Counted from the stretch's first letter, positions 1-6,597 are shown. The stretch: 7,174 nt of DNA from Bacteroidales bacterium (GCA_028707745.1 JAQWAJ010000086.1:1-7174); one strand, 5' to 3'. Notes: generated by a model from the letters alone, not told the origin. A program made the numbers and translations.

Positions 1-974
1 ATCATTCGCTGGTGGAAGCCAAAGGTGTTTTCTGGTACCAGAATCCCGATCAAAGCGGATGGGATCCCGGACCAACGGCCGATGTGACACGCCCGGTGCC
101 GGAGTTGCAGATGGATAAACTGCTGGCTTATGCCCGTGAGAAACGTGTCGGGATGAGGCTCTGGGTTCACTGGAAAGCGCTGAACCTGAAGATGGATGAA
201 GCCTTCGATCAATATCAGCGTTGGGGCATCGACGGACTGATGGTTGATTTCATGGACCGGAACGACCAGGAGATGGTGCAGTTTTATCATACCTGTCTTC
301 AAAAAGCGGCCGAACATCATCTCCATATTCAGTTTCACGGAGCCTATATACCCACGGGCATGCGCCGGGCTTATCCCAACCTCTTTACCACTGAGGCCGT
401 GCTGAATACCGAATGGTTCAAGTTTTACTGCACCCCTGAGCACAACGTTACGGCTCCATTTACCCGGATGCTGGCCGGGCCAATGGATTATCACCTGGGA
501 GGCTTTCATTCCGTCAGACAGGGGGAACGCTGCCAGACTGGACAGGTATTCGGAACCCGTTGTCACAATATGGCCATGTATGTGGTGTATGAAGGTTACC
601 TCCAGCTTTTATGCGATTATCCGGAAGCCTATGAAGGGCAGACCGGTTTTGAATTCCTGAAACAGGTCCCGACCACCTGGGACGATATGAAGGTGATCAA
701 CGGTCAGGTGGGGGATTATATCACAGTGGCCCGGAGAAGCGGTAACGACTGGTATGTAGGCAGTATGACCGACTGGACCGGACGTGAATTAACGATCTCG
801 CTGGACTTTCTTTCGGATGGCGTGTATCAGGCTGAGTTGTATGAAGACACTGATGACGGAGCTGAAAATCCGAATAATATTCAGAAGAAGGTCATTGAAG
901 TGACTAACAAAGATATCATTCATGCCACCCTGGCATCCGGGGGTGGGCAAGTGATCATGATCAGGAAAATTTGA
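1..974 (+). CDS. Glycoside hydrolase family 97 enzyme, retaining-type, 5'-truncated by window edge
   Basis: This is the C-terminal part (about 323 residues) of a GH97 alpha-glycosidase. The frame is open to the left edge, so the GTG at 12 is not its start; full GH97 enzymes have about 650-740 residues. Numbering from that GTG codon, the fragment holds the second half of the (beta/alpha)8 barrel (to about 225) and the C-terminal beta domain (about 226-320). The motif VDFMDRNDQ puts Asp79 where retaining GH97 enzymes carry the nucleophile. Glu128 and Glu134 are six residues apart in TTEAVLNTE, like the calcium ligand and the catalytic acid of SusB (Glu526 and Glu532). The position matching the SusB base Glu508 is Gly110 (QFHGAY). 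Together this predicts a retaining enzyme, perhaps an alpha-galactosidase rather than a SusB-type alpha-glucosidase. GH97 enzymes usually act in the periplasm, but any signal peptide lies outside the window. It converges on the SIS gene with a 17-nt gap. Family call firm, substrate uncertain. Confidence 0.93.
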   Translation, partial: HSLVEAKGVFWYQNPDQSGWDPGPTADVTRPVPELQMDKLLAYAREKRVGMRLWVHWKALNLKMDEAFDQYQRWGIDGLMVDFMDRNDQEMVQFYHTCLQKAAEHHLHIQFHGAYIPTGMRRAYPNLFTTEAVLNTEWFKFYCTPEHNVTAPFTRMLAGPMDYHLGGFHSVRQGERCQTGQVFGTRCHNMAMYVVYEGYLQLLCDYPEAYEGQTGFEFLKQVPTTWDDMKVINGQVGDYITVARRSGNDWYVGSMTDWTGRELTISLDFLSDGVYQAELYEDTDDGAENPNNIQKKVIEVTNKDIIHATLASGGGQVIMIRKI

Positions 975-991
975 TTTTGAGATGGAATGGG

Positions 992-1630
992 CTATCCGAA
1001 GAAATGGTTTTCCACCATCCGGCATATCGCATGATAAACCGGAAGATGTAGCTCCTGAACTTCGGCGGTAAGCTGTCCGGGTACACGGATTAAAACATCA
1101 CAGAAAGGCTTCATTTCACCTCCGGTTTTGCCGGTCAGGCCAATGGTTATCATTCCTTTGGCTTTAGCGGAAATCAGGGCGTCAATTACGTTCCGGGAAT
1201 TTCCCGAAGTGCTGATGCCGATGAGAACATCGCCTGAATTACCGTAAACGGTAACCTGTTGCGCAAATATCAGGTCAGAATCGATATCGTTTCCGATTGC
1301 GGTGATCAATGCCGACTGGGCCGTCAGGGATATGGCCGGCAGTCCTTGTTGTAGTTTGTTTGCGATATAAAGACCTCTATCGTCACCGATTGCAAAGAGT
1401 CTGTCTTTAAGTCCATCACCGATAGGCCGTTTTTGTTCGAAGCTTTTCATCAGTTCTCCCACGATGTGATCTGAATCCGAACAACTGCCGCCATTACCGC
1501 AAACCAACAGTTTTCCTCCTGTGGAATAACTTTTGGTGATTACTCTGACGGCTTCATGAATCGCATCTTTGATTCCGGCAAGTTGGGGATGGCTTTCGCA
1601 AAGCTGAGATAATACCTCTTCGTTGTTCAT
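992..1630 (-). CDS. SIS-domain phosphosugar isomerase, GmhA-like
   Basis: This 212-residue protein has one SIS (sugar isomerase) domain of the GmhA type. GmhA converts sedoheptulose 7-phosphate to glycero-manno-heptose 7-phosphate in the cytoplasm for LPS or S-layer heptose. Motifs seen are the phosphate-binding loop CGNGGS (about 44-49), STSGNS (140-145) and LTGKTGG (165-171). Glu59 and His200 align with the catalytic Glu65 and His180 of E. coli GmhA. Between the first two motifs it carries about 26 more residues than E. coli GmhA (192 residues), roughly 66-98, including RPIGDGLKDRLFAIGDDRG. This longer form is also found in other phyla, and its substrate is uncertain. I chose the ATG at 1630; an in-frame TTG two codons upstream (1636) is less likely. 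It is the last gene of the operon, 9 nt after the ROK kinase stop, so it probably acts on a related phosphosugar. True heptose isomerase activity is possible but not shown. Confidence 0.88.
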   Translation of the reverse strand: MNNEEVLSQLCESHPQLAGIKDAIHEAVRVITKSYSTGGKLLVCGNGGSCSDSDHIVGELMKSFEQKRPIGDGLKDRLFAIGDDRGLYIANKLQQGLPAISLTAQSALITAIGNDIDSDLIFAQQVTVYGNSGDVLIGISTSGNSRNVIDALISAKAKGMITIGLTGKTGGEMKPFCDVLIRVPGQLTAEVQELHLPVYHAICRMVENHFFG

Positions 1631-1639
1631 GGCCAATTT

Positions 1640-2620
1640 TTAATTTTTGTTTCCGTAAACGGCAACGCCGAGGGCCGCATAATCACCCACGGATTCTCCG
1701 AGTTCGGCCGGTTTGATCGTACAAACCCTTGCAGCCGGTTCCAGCGCTTCCCACTGAATGATTTTTTCCATGACCGGCTTAAAAAGATTTTCATTCCGGG
1801 CATAGATACTTCCGATGACAATACATTCAGGATTCAGAATATCGATCAGGATCGACAGTCCGTAACCAAGATATCCGGCCGAAATTCCGATAATCTCATT
1901 GGCTACCGGATCCCCTGCCTGAGCTGCCGTTGCCACCATTCTCGCATCGATTCTGTCGATCATATCCAGTGATGGGCAGAATTCCACCGGGTCGTTGTTT
2001 TTGAGTTTTTCGATCACTACAGATTTAGACAGTTGGGCAATGCCCCCTCCGCTGCAAAATCCTTCGAATGAGCCGGCTTTTCCAAACCCAACCGGACCGG
2101 TTTGGGCCAGTCGGATGTGGCCCGCTTCGCCGCCCAGGTCGTTGGTGCCGCTGTACAGTTTTCCGTTCAGGATCAGTCCGGCCCCCATGCCGGTTCCGAA
2201 AGTCAGGAAAATCATGTTTGAGGTTCCCCTGCCGGCTCCCATCAGCCATTCGGCGAGGGCGCATGCATTGGCATCGTTTTGAATGAATGTGGGAATCCCG
2301 AATTCTTCCACAAACAGCTTCACGATCGGTATTTTGTCCCATCCCGGGAGATTCGGCGGCGAGAGAATCATTCCGGTAACACTGTCCAGCGGACCGCCAC
2401 AACTGATCCCGATAGAGGCCACCGACTCAATGGCCACCTCATGAGAAGCCAGCAAAACTTTTAACTCCTGCTGCATCTGCGCGATCATCTGGTAAGGATC
2501 GGGGAAATCCCTGGTTACCAGGCCCTTTTTACACAAATTGGTGGTGTGCCCTGATTCGTCTGTCTGGCCAAGGATGACTGCACACTTGGTTCCGCCGATG
2601 TCGATGCCGACTATATTCAT
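1640..2620 (-). CDS. ROK-family sugar kinase without the zinc cysteines
   Basis: This 326-residue cytoplasmic protein is a ROK-family kinase (glucokinase or N-acetylhexosamine kinase type) that would phosphorylate a hexose or amino sugar with ATP. The N-terminal phosphate loop is DIGGTK (7-12), the catalytic base is Asp116 in QNDANA, a second nucleotide loop is FGTGMGAG (141-148), and the sugar-contact motif EAGH is at 165-168. No N-terminal helix-turn-helix is present, so it is a kinase and not a ROK repressor. The usual zinc motif CxCGxxGCxE is replaced at 177-186: its three cysteines become Val177, Phe179 and Ser184, while Gly180, Gly183 and Glu186 remain. The start codon overlaps the MCE stop codon (ATGA), which implies translational coupling, and the SIS gene follows 9 nt downstream. 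Kinase plus phosphosugar isomerase suggests a short sugar-use or cell-envelope sugar pathway. The sugar itself cannot be predicted. Confidence 0.92.
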   Translation of the reverse strand: MNIVGIDIGGTKCAVILGQTDESGHTTNLCKKGLVTRDFPDPYQMIAQMQQELKVLLASHEVAIESVASIGISCGGPLDSVTGMILSPPNLPGWDKIPIVKLFVEEFGIPTFIQNDANACALAEWLMGAGRGTSNMIFLTFGTGMGAGLILNGKLYSGTNDLGGEAGHIRLAQTGPVGFGKAGSFEGFCSGGGIAQLSKSVVIEKLKNNDPVEFCPSLDMIDRIDARMVATAAQAGDPVANEIIGISAGYLGYGLSILIDILNPECIVIGSIYARNENLFKPVMEKIIQWEALEPAARVCTIKPAELGESVGDYAALGVAVYGNKN

Positions 2621-3576
2621 TGTTTCTTATTCTTAAAGTACTTTTTCAGCAAAAAGCTGTGTTGCAGTGCCTCCAGATCTTCGTTTAGCTTCTGTGTGCT
2701 GATCTCCAGGTTTTTGAGCGTGGATTTCAGATCGGAAGCGGCCGACTGATCATGCAGAATTACGCCGGCCGGACTGTTGCTGCTGTTGAGATCTCCGGTT
2801 GCTTTCTTCAGATTGGTGGTCAGCTCTGAAGCAGAGGTGGCGATGCGTTTCATCTCCAGTACAGCCTCTTTAATCGTGTTGAAAACTACTGTATCTGTAA
2901 CAATATCGTTGGTCAGGGAACCTTTCTGATTCAGTTTCGACGAAAAATCAGCAATCGATGCAGTCAGCTTTTCTGCATTGCGCGAGGCTTTGTTTAACCC
3001 GGTAACGGTTTGATCGATGTTGTAATACAACGAATCATTGGTTAGCAATTTACCCAGCGTACCCTCTCCGTTGGCTATCTTTTTACTGATGAGTTTGAAG
3101 TCATCGGTGATCGCCAGGATATTTTTGTTGTTGGCCTGGAGGGTATTCATCATATCCTCGGTGGAAGTCGTCTTTTCGATCATCAACGTGTCGCCCTCTG
3201 CAATGAACGGTGCCGTGTCACTGCCACCGTATATCACGATGATCTTGTTGCCGATTAACCCGTCGGTGCTGATTTTCGCCTTTGAATCGTTACGGATGTA
3301 GGGCTGAGCAGCATAATCGATCATCATACTGACCTTGACCTGCGATTTGCCGCAAAATTCCAGCACCTTAACCGTTCCGATCTTCAGCCCGGAGTACCAG
3401 ATATTATTTCCCTGCTGCAATCCGTTAACATCATCGAAAATGGTGGTTACCATGAATTTTTTCACAAAGCTGTTGTGCAGGTTTCCGATGGTCAGTATGC
3501 CGGTAACCAGAATCACCAGGCCGAAAATCAGAAAAAGACCTACTATAATTGCCTTCTTCTTTATGGTTGATGCCAT
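2617..3576 (-). CDS. mlaD: MCE-family lipid-transport protein, MlaD-like
   Basis: This 319-residue protein belongs to the MCE (MlaD) family, the periplasmic substrate-binding ring of an ABC lipid transporter. It has a basic start (IKKK), one membrane anchor (about 9-30) and an MCE domain (about 39-117) with FDDVNGLQQGNNIWYSGLKI and DGLIGNKIIVI. A long, helix-prone, Asn/Ser/Thr/Lys-rich C-terminal region (about 135-305) follows. E. coli MlaD has only 183 residues, so this tail is extra. The tail holds three degenerate copies of a short unit (near 170, 219 and 268) and ends in HSFLLKKYFKNKKQ. By family analogy it forms a hexamer on the MlaE permease and passes phospholipid between the membranes; the long tail may form a tube or reach into the periplasm. 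The gene starts 3 nt after the mlaF stop and its stop overlaps the ROK start. The family is clear; transport direction and lipid are not. Confidence 0.93.
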   Translation of the reverse strand: MASTIKKKAIIVGLFLIFGLVILVTGILTIGNLHNSFVKKFMVTTIFDDVNGLQQGNNIWYSGLKIGTVKVLEFCGKSQVKVSMMIDYAAQPYIRNDSKAKISTDGLIGNKIIVIYGGSDTAPFIAEGDTLMIEKTTSTEDMMNTLQANNKNILAITDDFKLISKKIANGEGTLGKLLTNDSLYYNIDQTVTGLNKASRNAEKLTASIADFSSKLNQKGSLTNDIVTDTVVFNTIKEAVLEMKRIATSASELTTNLKKATGDLNSSNSPAGVILHDQSAASDLKSTLKNLEISTQKLNEDLEALQHSFLLKKYFKNKKQ

Positions 3577-3579
3577 TGT

Positions 3580-4353
3580 CTATTTTATAAAATTGTAATC
3601 AAAAAACCTCTTTATCCGAATATCATCGGTATCGAAAACTTCCCCGAAATTACCCAATCGCGTGAAATGTCCATCCTGAAGCATGGCAATCCGGTCACCC
3701 GTTTCTTTTGCGCAGGTCAAATCATGGGTGATGATGATGGAACTGGTGTTGAACCTGGTTTTCACCTCATTGATCAACTCGATGATTTCCGTGCAGGTTA
3801 TCGGGTCCAGTCCGGCGGTCGGTTCATCGTAAAGCATGATCTCCGGATGAAGGATCAGGGTACGTGCGATGCCGATCCTCTTGACCTGTCCGCCAGACAG
3901 ATCGGCCGGCATGGCGTTGATCTTGTCTTTTAGCCCGACTGCATCCAACACCTCATATACTGCATGATCCACCTCTTTTGCAGATAGTGTTTTAAAATTC
4001 CTGACCATGGAGAACTCCAGGTTTTCGCGGATGGTCATGCTGTCGTACAGAGCACTGCTTTGAAAGATAAAACCCAACCTCAGACGCAACGACTGAAGCT
4101 CTTTATCATTCAGCAGATCAACATGTTGCCCGAGAACATTGACTGTTCCTGCATCCGGCTTCAACAGACCTGCAATTATTTTGATCAGAACAGATTTGCC
4201 GCTTCCTGACCGGCCCAGCACCACGAAATTCTCCCCTTTGAACAAATCGAGGTCAATTCCTTGGAGTACAGGTAGGCCACCGAAGGATTTATGAAGCCCA
4301 CGGATTGTAATAACGGTCTCTTTTAGGGCTGACTGTTGATCTTCTTTTTTCAT
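3580..4353 (-). CDS. mlaF: ABC transporter ATPase of the Mla lipid transporter, MlaF-like
   Basis: This 257-residue cytoplasmic ATPase powers the MlaE permease. All nucleotide-binding motifs are present: Walker A GRSGSGKS (47-54), Q-loop Gln98 in FIFQSS, signature LSGGQ (152-156), Walker B IMLYDE (172-177) with catalytic Glu177, D-loop AGLDP (180-184) and switch His210. It therefore looks catalytically competent. SSALYDSMTIRENLEF after the Q-loop is typical of MlaF/Mkl-type ATPases. The signature context is LSGGQVKR rather than the LSGGM form of E. coli MlaF, an ordinary variation. The gene lies between the permease (10 nt upstream) and the MCE protein (3 nt downstream), which is the main reason to assign it to lipid transport rather than to another ABC importer. 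A purine-rich AAGAGAG just before the ATG is the nearest thing to a ribosome binding site in this operon. Confidence 0.95.
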   Translation of the reverse strand: MKKEDQQSALKETVITIRGLHKSFGGLPVLQGIDLDLFKGENFVVLGRSGSGKSVLIKIIAGLLKPDAGTVNVLGQHVDLLNDKELQSLRLRLGFIFQSSALYDSMTIRENLEFSMVRNFKTLSAKEVDHAVYEVLDAVGLKDKINAMPADLSGGQVKRIGIARTLILHPEIMLYDEPTAGLDPITCTEIIELINEVKTRFNTSSIIITHDLTCAKETGDRIAMLQDGHFTRLGNFGEVFDTDDIRIKRFFDYNFIK

Positions 4354-4363
4354 CTCTCTTAAC

Positions 4364-5209
4364 TTAAAATGCCGCTATCCAATGAGTGATCTGAACGATA
4401 AGCAGTTCTTCGGCGAATATCAGGAACATCGAAAACACGACGGCCCTGTTGGCGGCTCTTCCTACGCCCTGTGTGCCGTTGGTTGCATTGAAACCGCGGT
4501 AACAGGCTACGATACCAATGGTGAAACCATACAGAATCGACTTGAACACGGCAGCCGAAACATCCAGAAAGCTTACCTGGGCAAAAGCACTTTCAAAAAA
4601 AGTGACGAAGCTGGTTAGTTCATTCTGATGGACATTCATGAAAGAGCCCAGCATCCCGACAAAGGTGCAATAGAGCATCAGCAGCGGGATCATAATGGTT
4701 GTGGCTGCTACACGGGTGACCACCAAAAATTTATATGGATTCACCGCCGATACGTCCATCGCATCGATTTGCTCGGTCACTTTCATGGAGGCCAGCTCGG
4801 CTCCGATATGCGACCCAACCTTTCCCGAGGAGATCAGTGCGGTGACCAGCGGTCCGAGTGCCCTTACAAAAGCAATCCCGATTAGCGAAGGCAGCCAGGA
4901 TGCGGCACCGAACTCAACGAGTGGCGGTCTGGATTGTCTGGTAAAAACCACCCCGATAACAAACCCGGTAAGAGTGATTAACGGGATGGATCTTACCCCA
5001 ACCTCATAGCTCTGCCGGATAAATTCGCGGAACTCAAAGGGTTTTGTAAATAATTCCCTGAAAAATCGTGATATAAACTTGTGAATATCATAGGTTTCCA
5101 GAAAAAACCGGTCGAGTTTATGGGTGAAAATGCCATCATCAGATCTGTGTTTTCTGATCAGCCAGTAAAACGAATCGATTATCCGGATGTATGTGCGTTT
5201 AATGTTCAT
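4364..5209 (-). CDS. mlaE: MlaE-like ABC lipid transporter permease
   Basis: This 281-residue inner-membrane protein is the permease of an MCE-type lipid transporter. The family signature is strong: RALGPLVTALISSGKVGS (116-133) runs into AELASMKVTEQIDAMDVSAV (138-157), followed by NPYKF and later by CYRGFN and GVGRAANRAVV (248-258). About five hydrophobic segments lie between 75 and 281. A soluble or interfacial N-terminus of about 70 residues is some 20 residues longer than in E. coli MlaE. I chose the ATG at 5209 because it overlaps the upstream symporter stop as ATGA and gives a normal family length. The open frame continues to an ATG at 5263, but that would add 18 residues (MPGNCCGG...) overlapping the symporter by 58 nt. 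Oddity: the usual RELGP is RALGP here, with Ala117 (GCA) in place of a Glu that has been studied in E. coli MlaE. No MlaB or MlaC gene is adjacent. Confidence 0.94.
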   Translation of the reverse strand: MNIKRTYIRIIDSFYWLIRKHRSDDGIFTHKLDRFFLETYDIHKFISRFFRELFTKPFEFREFIRQSYEVGVRSIPLITLTGFVIGVVFTRQSRPPLVEFGAASWLPSLIGIAFVRALGPLVTALISSGKVGSHIGAELASMKVTEQIDAMDVSAVNPYKFLVVTRVAATTIMIPLLMLYCTFVGMLGSFMNVHQNELTSFVTFFESAFAQVSFLDVSAAVFKSILYGFTIGIVACYRGFNATNGTQGVGRAANRAVVFSMFLIFAEELLIVQITHWIAAF

Positions 5210-6597
5210 GTTGTCCTCAAATACTCTTTTTCCCAGATGGCCACCACAACAGTTGCCAGGCAATTGCCGATTACATTTACGGCAGTTCGGGCCATGTCCA
5301 TCAATTCATCGATCCCAAGAATGATATATATAGGCCATATCGGAAGGCCAAATGAGGCGGCTGTTCCCAAAAGGATTACCAGGGATGCCCGCGGTACCCC
5401 TGCTACCCCCTTGCTGGTCAGCATCAGGGTTAGCATGATGACCAGCTGCTGACCGATCGACAAAGGCGTTCCGGTAATCTGTGCGATAAAAATAGTGGCG
5501 AGTGAAAGATAGAGTGTCGTTCCATCAAGATTGAAACTGTACCCGGTTGGCATGACGAATGCCACGATCTTCCTCGGAACGCCGAACTCTTCCATTTTCT
5601 CCATCGCTATGGGCAAAGCTGATTCGGAACTGGTCGTGGCAAATGCCAGGGTAGCCGGTTCAGAGACTGCCTTAAAGAATTTTTTTACCGGGATCCTGAG
5701 AATTAGCATGACCGGTATAAACACCAGCAGCACCAATGAAATCAACGCAACATAAAGCGTAGCCAGCAGCTTGAACAGATTAACCAGAATGTCGAGCCCC
5801 ATGTGCCCGACACTATAGGAGATGGCTGCAAAAACGGCGAAAGGTGCGAAGAACATGACGATCTGAGTGAATTTAAACATCACTTCCGACAAGGCTTCGG
5901 TGAACCTGACCATCGGTAATCTGTACTTTTCTTTGACCATGGCTACGGCAATTCCGAATAAAATGCTGAAAATCACGATTTGCAGAACCTGACCATCGAA
6001 AATTGATTTGGCAATATTTTCAGGAAAAACATTCAGAATCATATCCGAAGCCGATTGATGCACTACCTCAGGTGCATCGGCCTGATTCACCACTGTGGGT
6101 ACGGTGACTCCTACGCCGGCCTTGGTCAGATTGATGGCAAAAAGACCGATGAACAGCGCCATAATGGATACGACTTCAAAATAGAGTAAAGCTTTCCAAC
6201 TCATCCGGCCAACCTGTTTCAGGTTGGAATGTCCGGCAATTCCGTAAACCAGTGTAGCAAAGAGCAATGGGGCTATGATGGTTTTGATCAGACGCAGGAA
6301 GATCTTGCTTACCACATTCATTTTAATGGCAATCTCGGGGAGGTCGTGCCCGAACTCGGCCCCGACGATCATACTGATGAGAATAAAAGTGGTCAGAGAT
6401 CTCTTGTAAATTGCGTAAAGAAGAATCTGTGCGATGACAATCCACCGTCCGATCAGAAGCAGTGACGATGACAGATCCACCAGATGATAGGCATCGAGCA
6501 GATTCAATACGGCAACCACAAACAGGCTGGAAAACAGAGATATAATCAAAGCTTTGGGCGCTTTACGTTTCTGACTGTCTCCGTTATGATCTGCCAT
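5206..6597 (-). CDS. DAACS-family dicarboxylate/acidic amino acid:cation symporter
   Basis: This 463-residue inner-membrane protein is a GltP/DctA-type symporter (glutamate transporter fold) that imports aspartate, glutamate or C4-dicarboxylates with Na+ or H+. Hairpin 1 carries TTSSESALP (321-329), TM7 carries NLDGT (356-360), hairpin 2 carries TSKGVAGVP (394-402), and TM8 carries GID..MDMARTAVNV. Asp430, Asp434, Arg437, Thr438 and Asn441 align with GltPh Asp390, Asp394, Arg397, Thr398 and Asn401. The retained Arg437 favours an acidic substrate over a neutral amino acid. Canonical TM1 appears to begin near 69 (TTFILISMIVGAEFG), so about 55 residues with two extra hydrophobic segments (roughly 15-34 and 44-63) precede it. 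It is the first gene of the operon, and its stop overlaps the mlaE start. Regulation probably comes from the promoter region at 6598-6714. Whether the substrate is dicarboxylate or amino acid cannot be decided. Confidence 0.93.
   Translation of the reverse strand: MADHNGDSQKRKAPKALIISLFSSLFVVAVLNLLDAYHLVDLSSSLLLIGRWIVIAQILLYAIYKRSLTTFILISMIVGAEFGHDLPEIAIKMNVVSKIFLRLIKTIIAPLLFATLVYGIAGHSNLKQVGRMSWKALLYFEVVSIMALFIGLFAINLTKAGVGVTVPTVVNQADAPEVVHQSASDMILNVFPENIAKSIFDGQVLQIVIFSILFGIAVAMVKEKYRLPMVRFTEALSEVMFKFTQIVMFFAPFAVFAAISYSVGHMGLDILVNLFKLLATLYVALISLVLLVFIPVMLILRIPVKKFFKAVSEPATLAFATTSSESALPIAMEKMEEFGVPRKIVAFVMPTGYSFNLDGTTLYLSLATIFIAQITGTPLSIGQQLVIMLTLMLTSKGVAGVPRASLVILLGTAASFGLPIWPIYIILGIDELMDMARTAVNVIGNCLATVVVAIWEKEYLRTT

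Larger units (their letters stand above)
992..6597 (-). other. Predicted six-gene operon: symporter-mlaE-mlaF-MCE-ROK-SIS
   Basis: Six minus-strand genes follow each other without room for internal promoters. The junctions are: symporter/mlaE, ATGA overlap at 5206-5209; mlaE/mlaF, 10 nt; mlaF/MCE, 3 nt; MCE/ROK, ATGA overlap at 2617-2620; ROK/SIS, 9 nt to the ATG at 1630. The overlaps suggest translational coupling. A candidate promoter -7 element lies about 50 nt before the first gene. No hairpin followed by a T-run is visible after the last gene. Co-transcription is inferred from spacing only. Confidence 0.85.

Noticed and set aside
923..949. Imperfect hairpin TGCCACCC / GGGTGGGCA near the GH97 3' end
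   Set aside because: It has a bulged G, lies inside coding sequence, and lacks a following T-run on either strand, so it is not a credible terminator.
952..963. Perfect 12-bp palindrome TGATCATGATCA
   Set aside because: It encodes the Val-Ile-Met-Ile end of the GH97 protein and is a tandem of a 6-bp palindrome. There is no T-run, and no second copy was noticed, so it is likely chance.
1631..1636. TTG start two codons before the chosen SIS start
   Set aside because: An ATG follows at 1630 with normal spacing after the ROK stop; nothing favours the rarer TTG.
2025..2402. Open frame of 125 residues antisense-frame to the ROK gene on the same strand
   Set aside because: It is rich in Arg, Gly and Pro with no recognisable domain and lies wholly inside the ROK kinase gene in another frame; a shadow.
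4628..5009. Two plus-strand open frames opposite mlaE
   Set aside because: Their composition is His/Asp/Thr-rich without motifs, and they mirror a well-supported membrane protein gene; shadows.
5210..5263. Upstream ATG that would lengthen mlaE by 18 residues
   Set aside because: The added residues (MPGNCCGGHLGKRVFEDN) are unlike MlaE N-termini and lie inside the symporter coding sequence. The ATG at 5209 gives the same ATGA overlap seen at the MCE/ROK junction.
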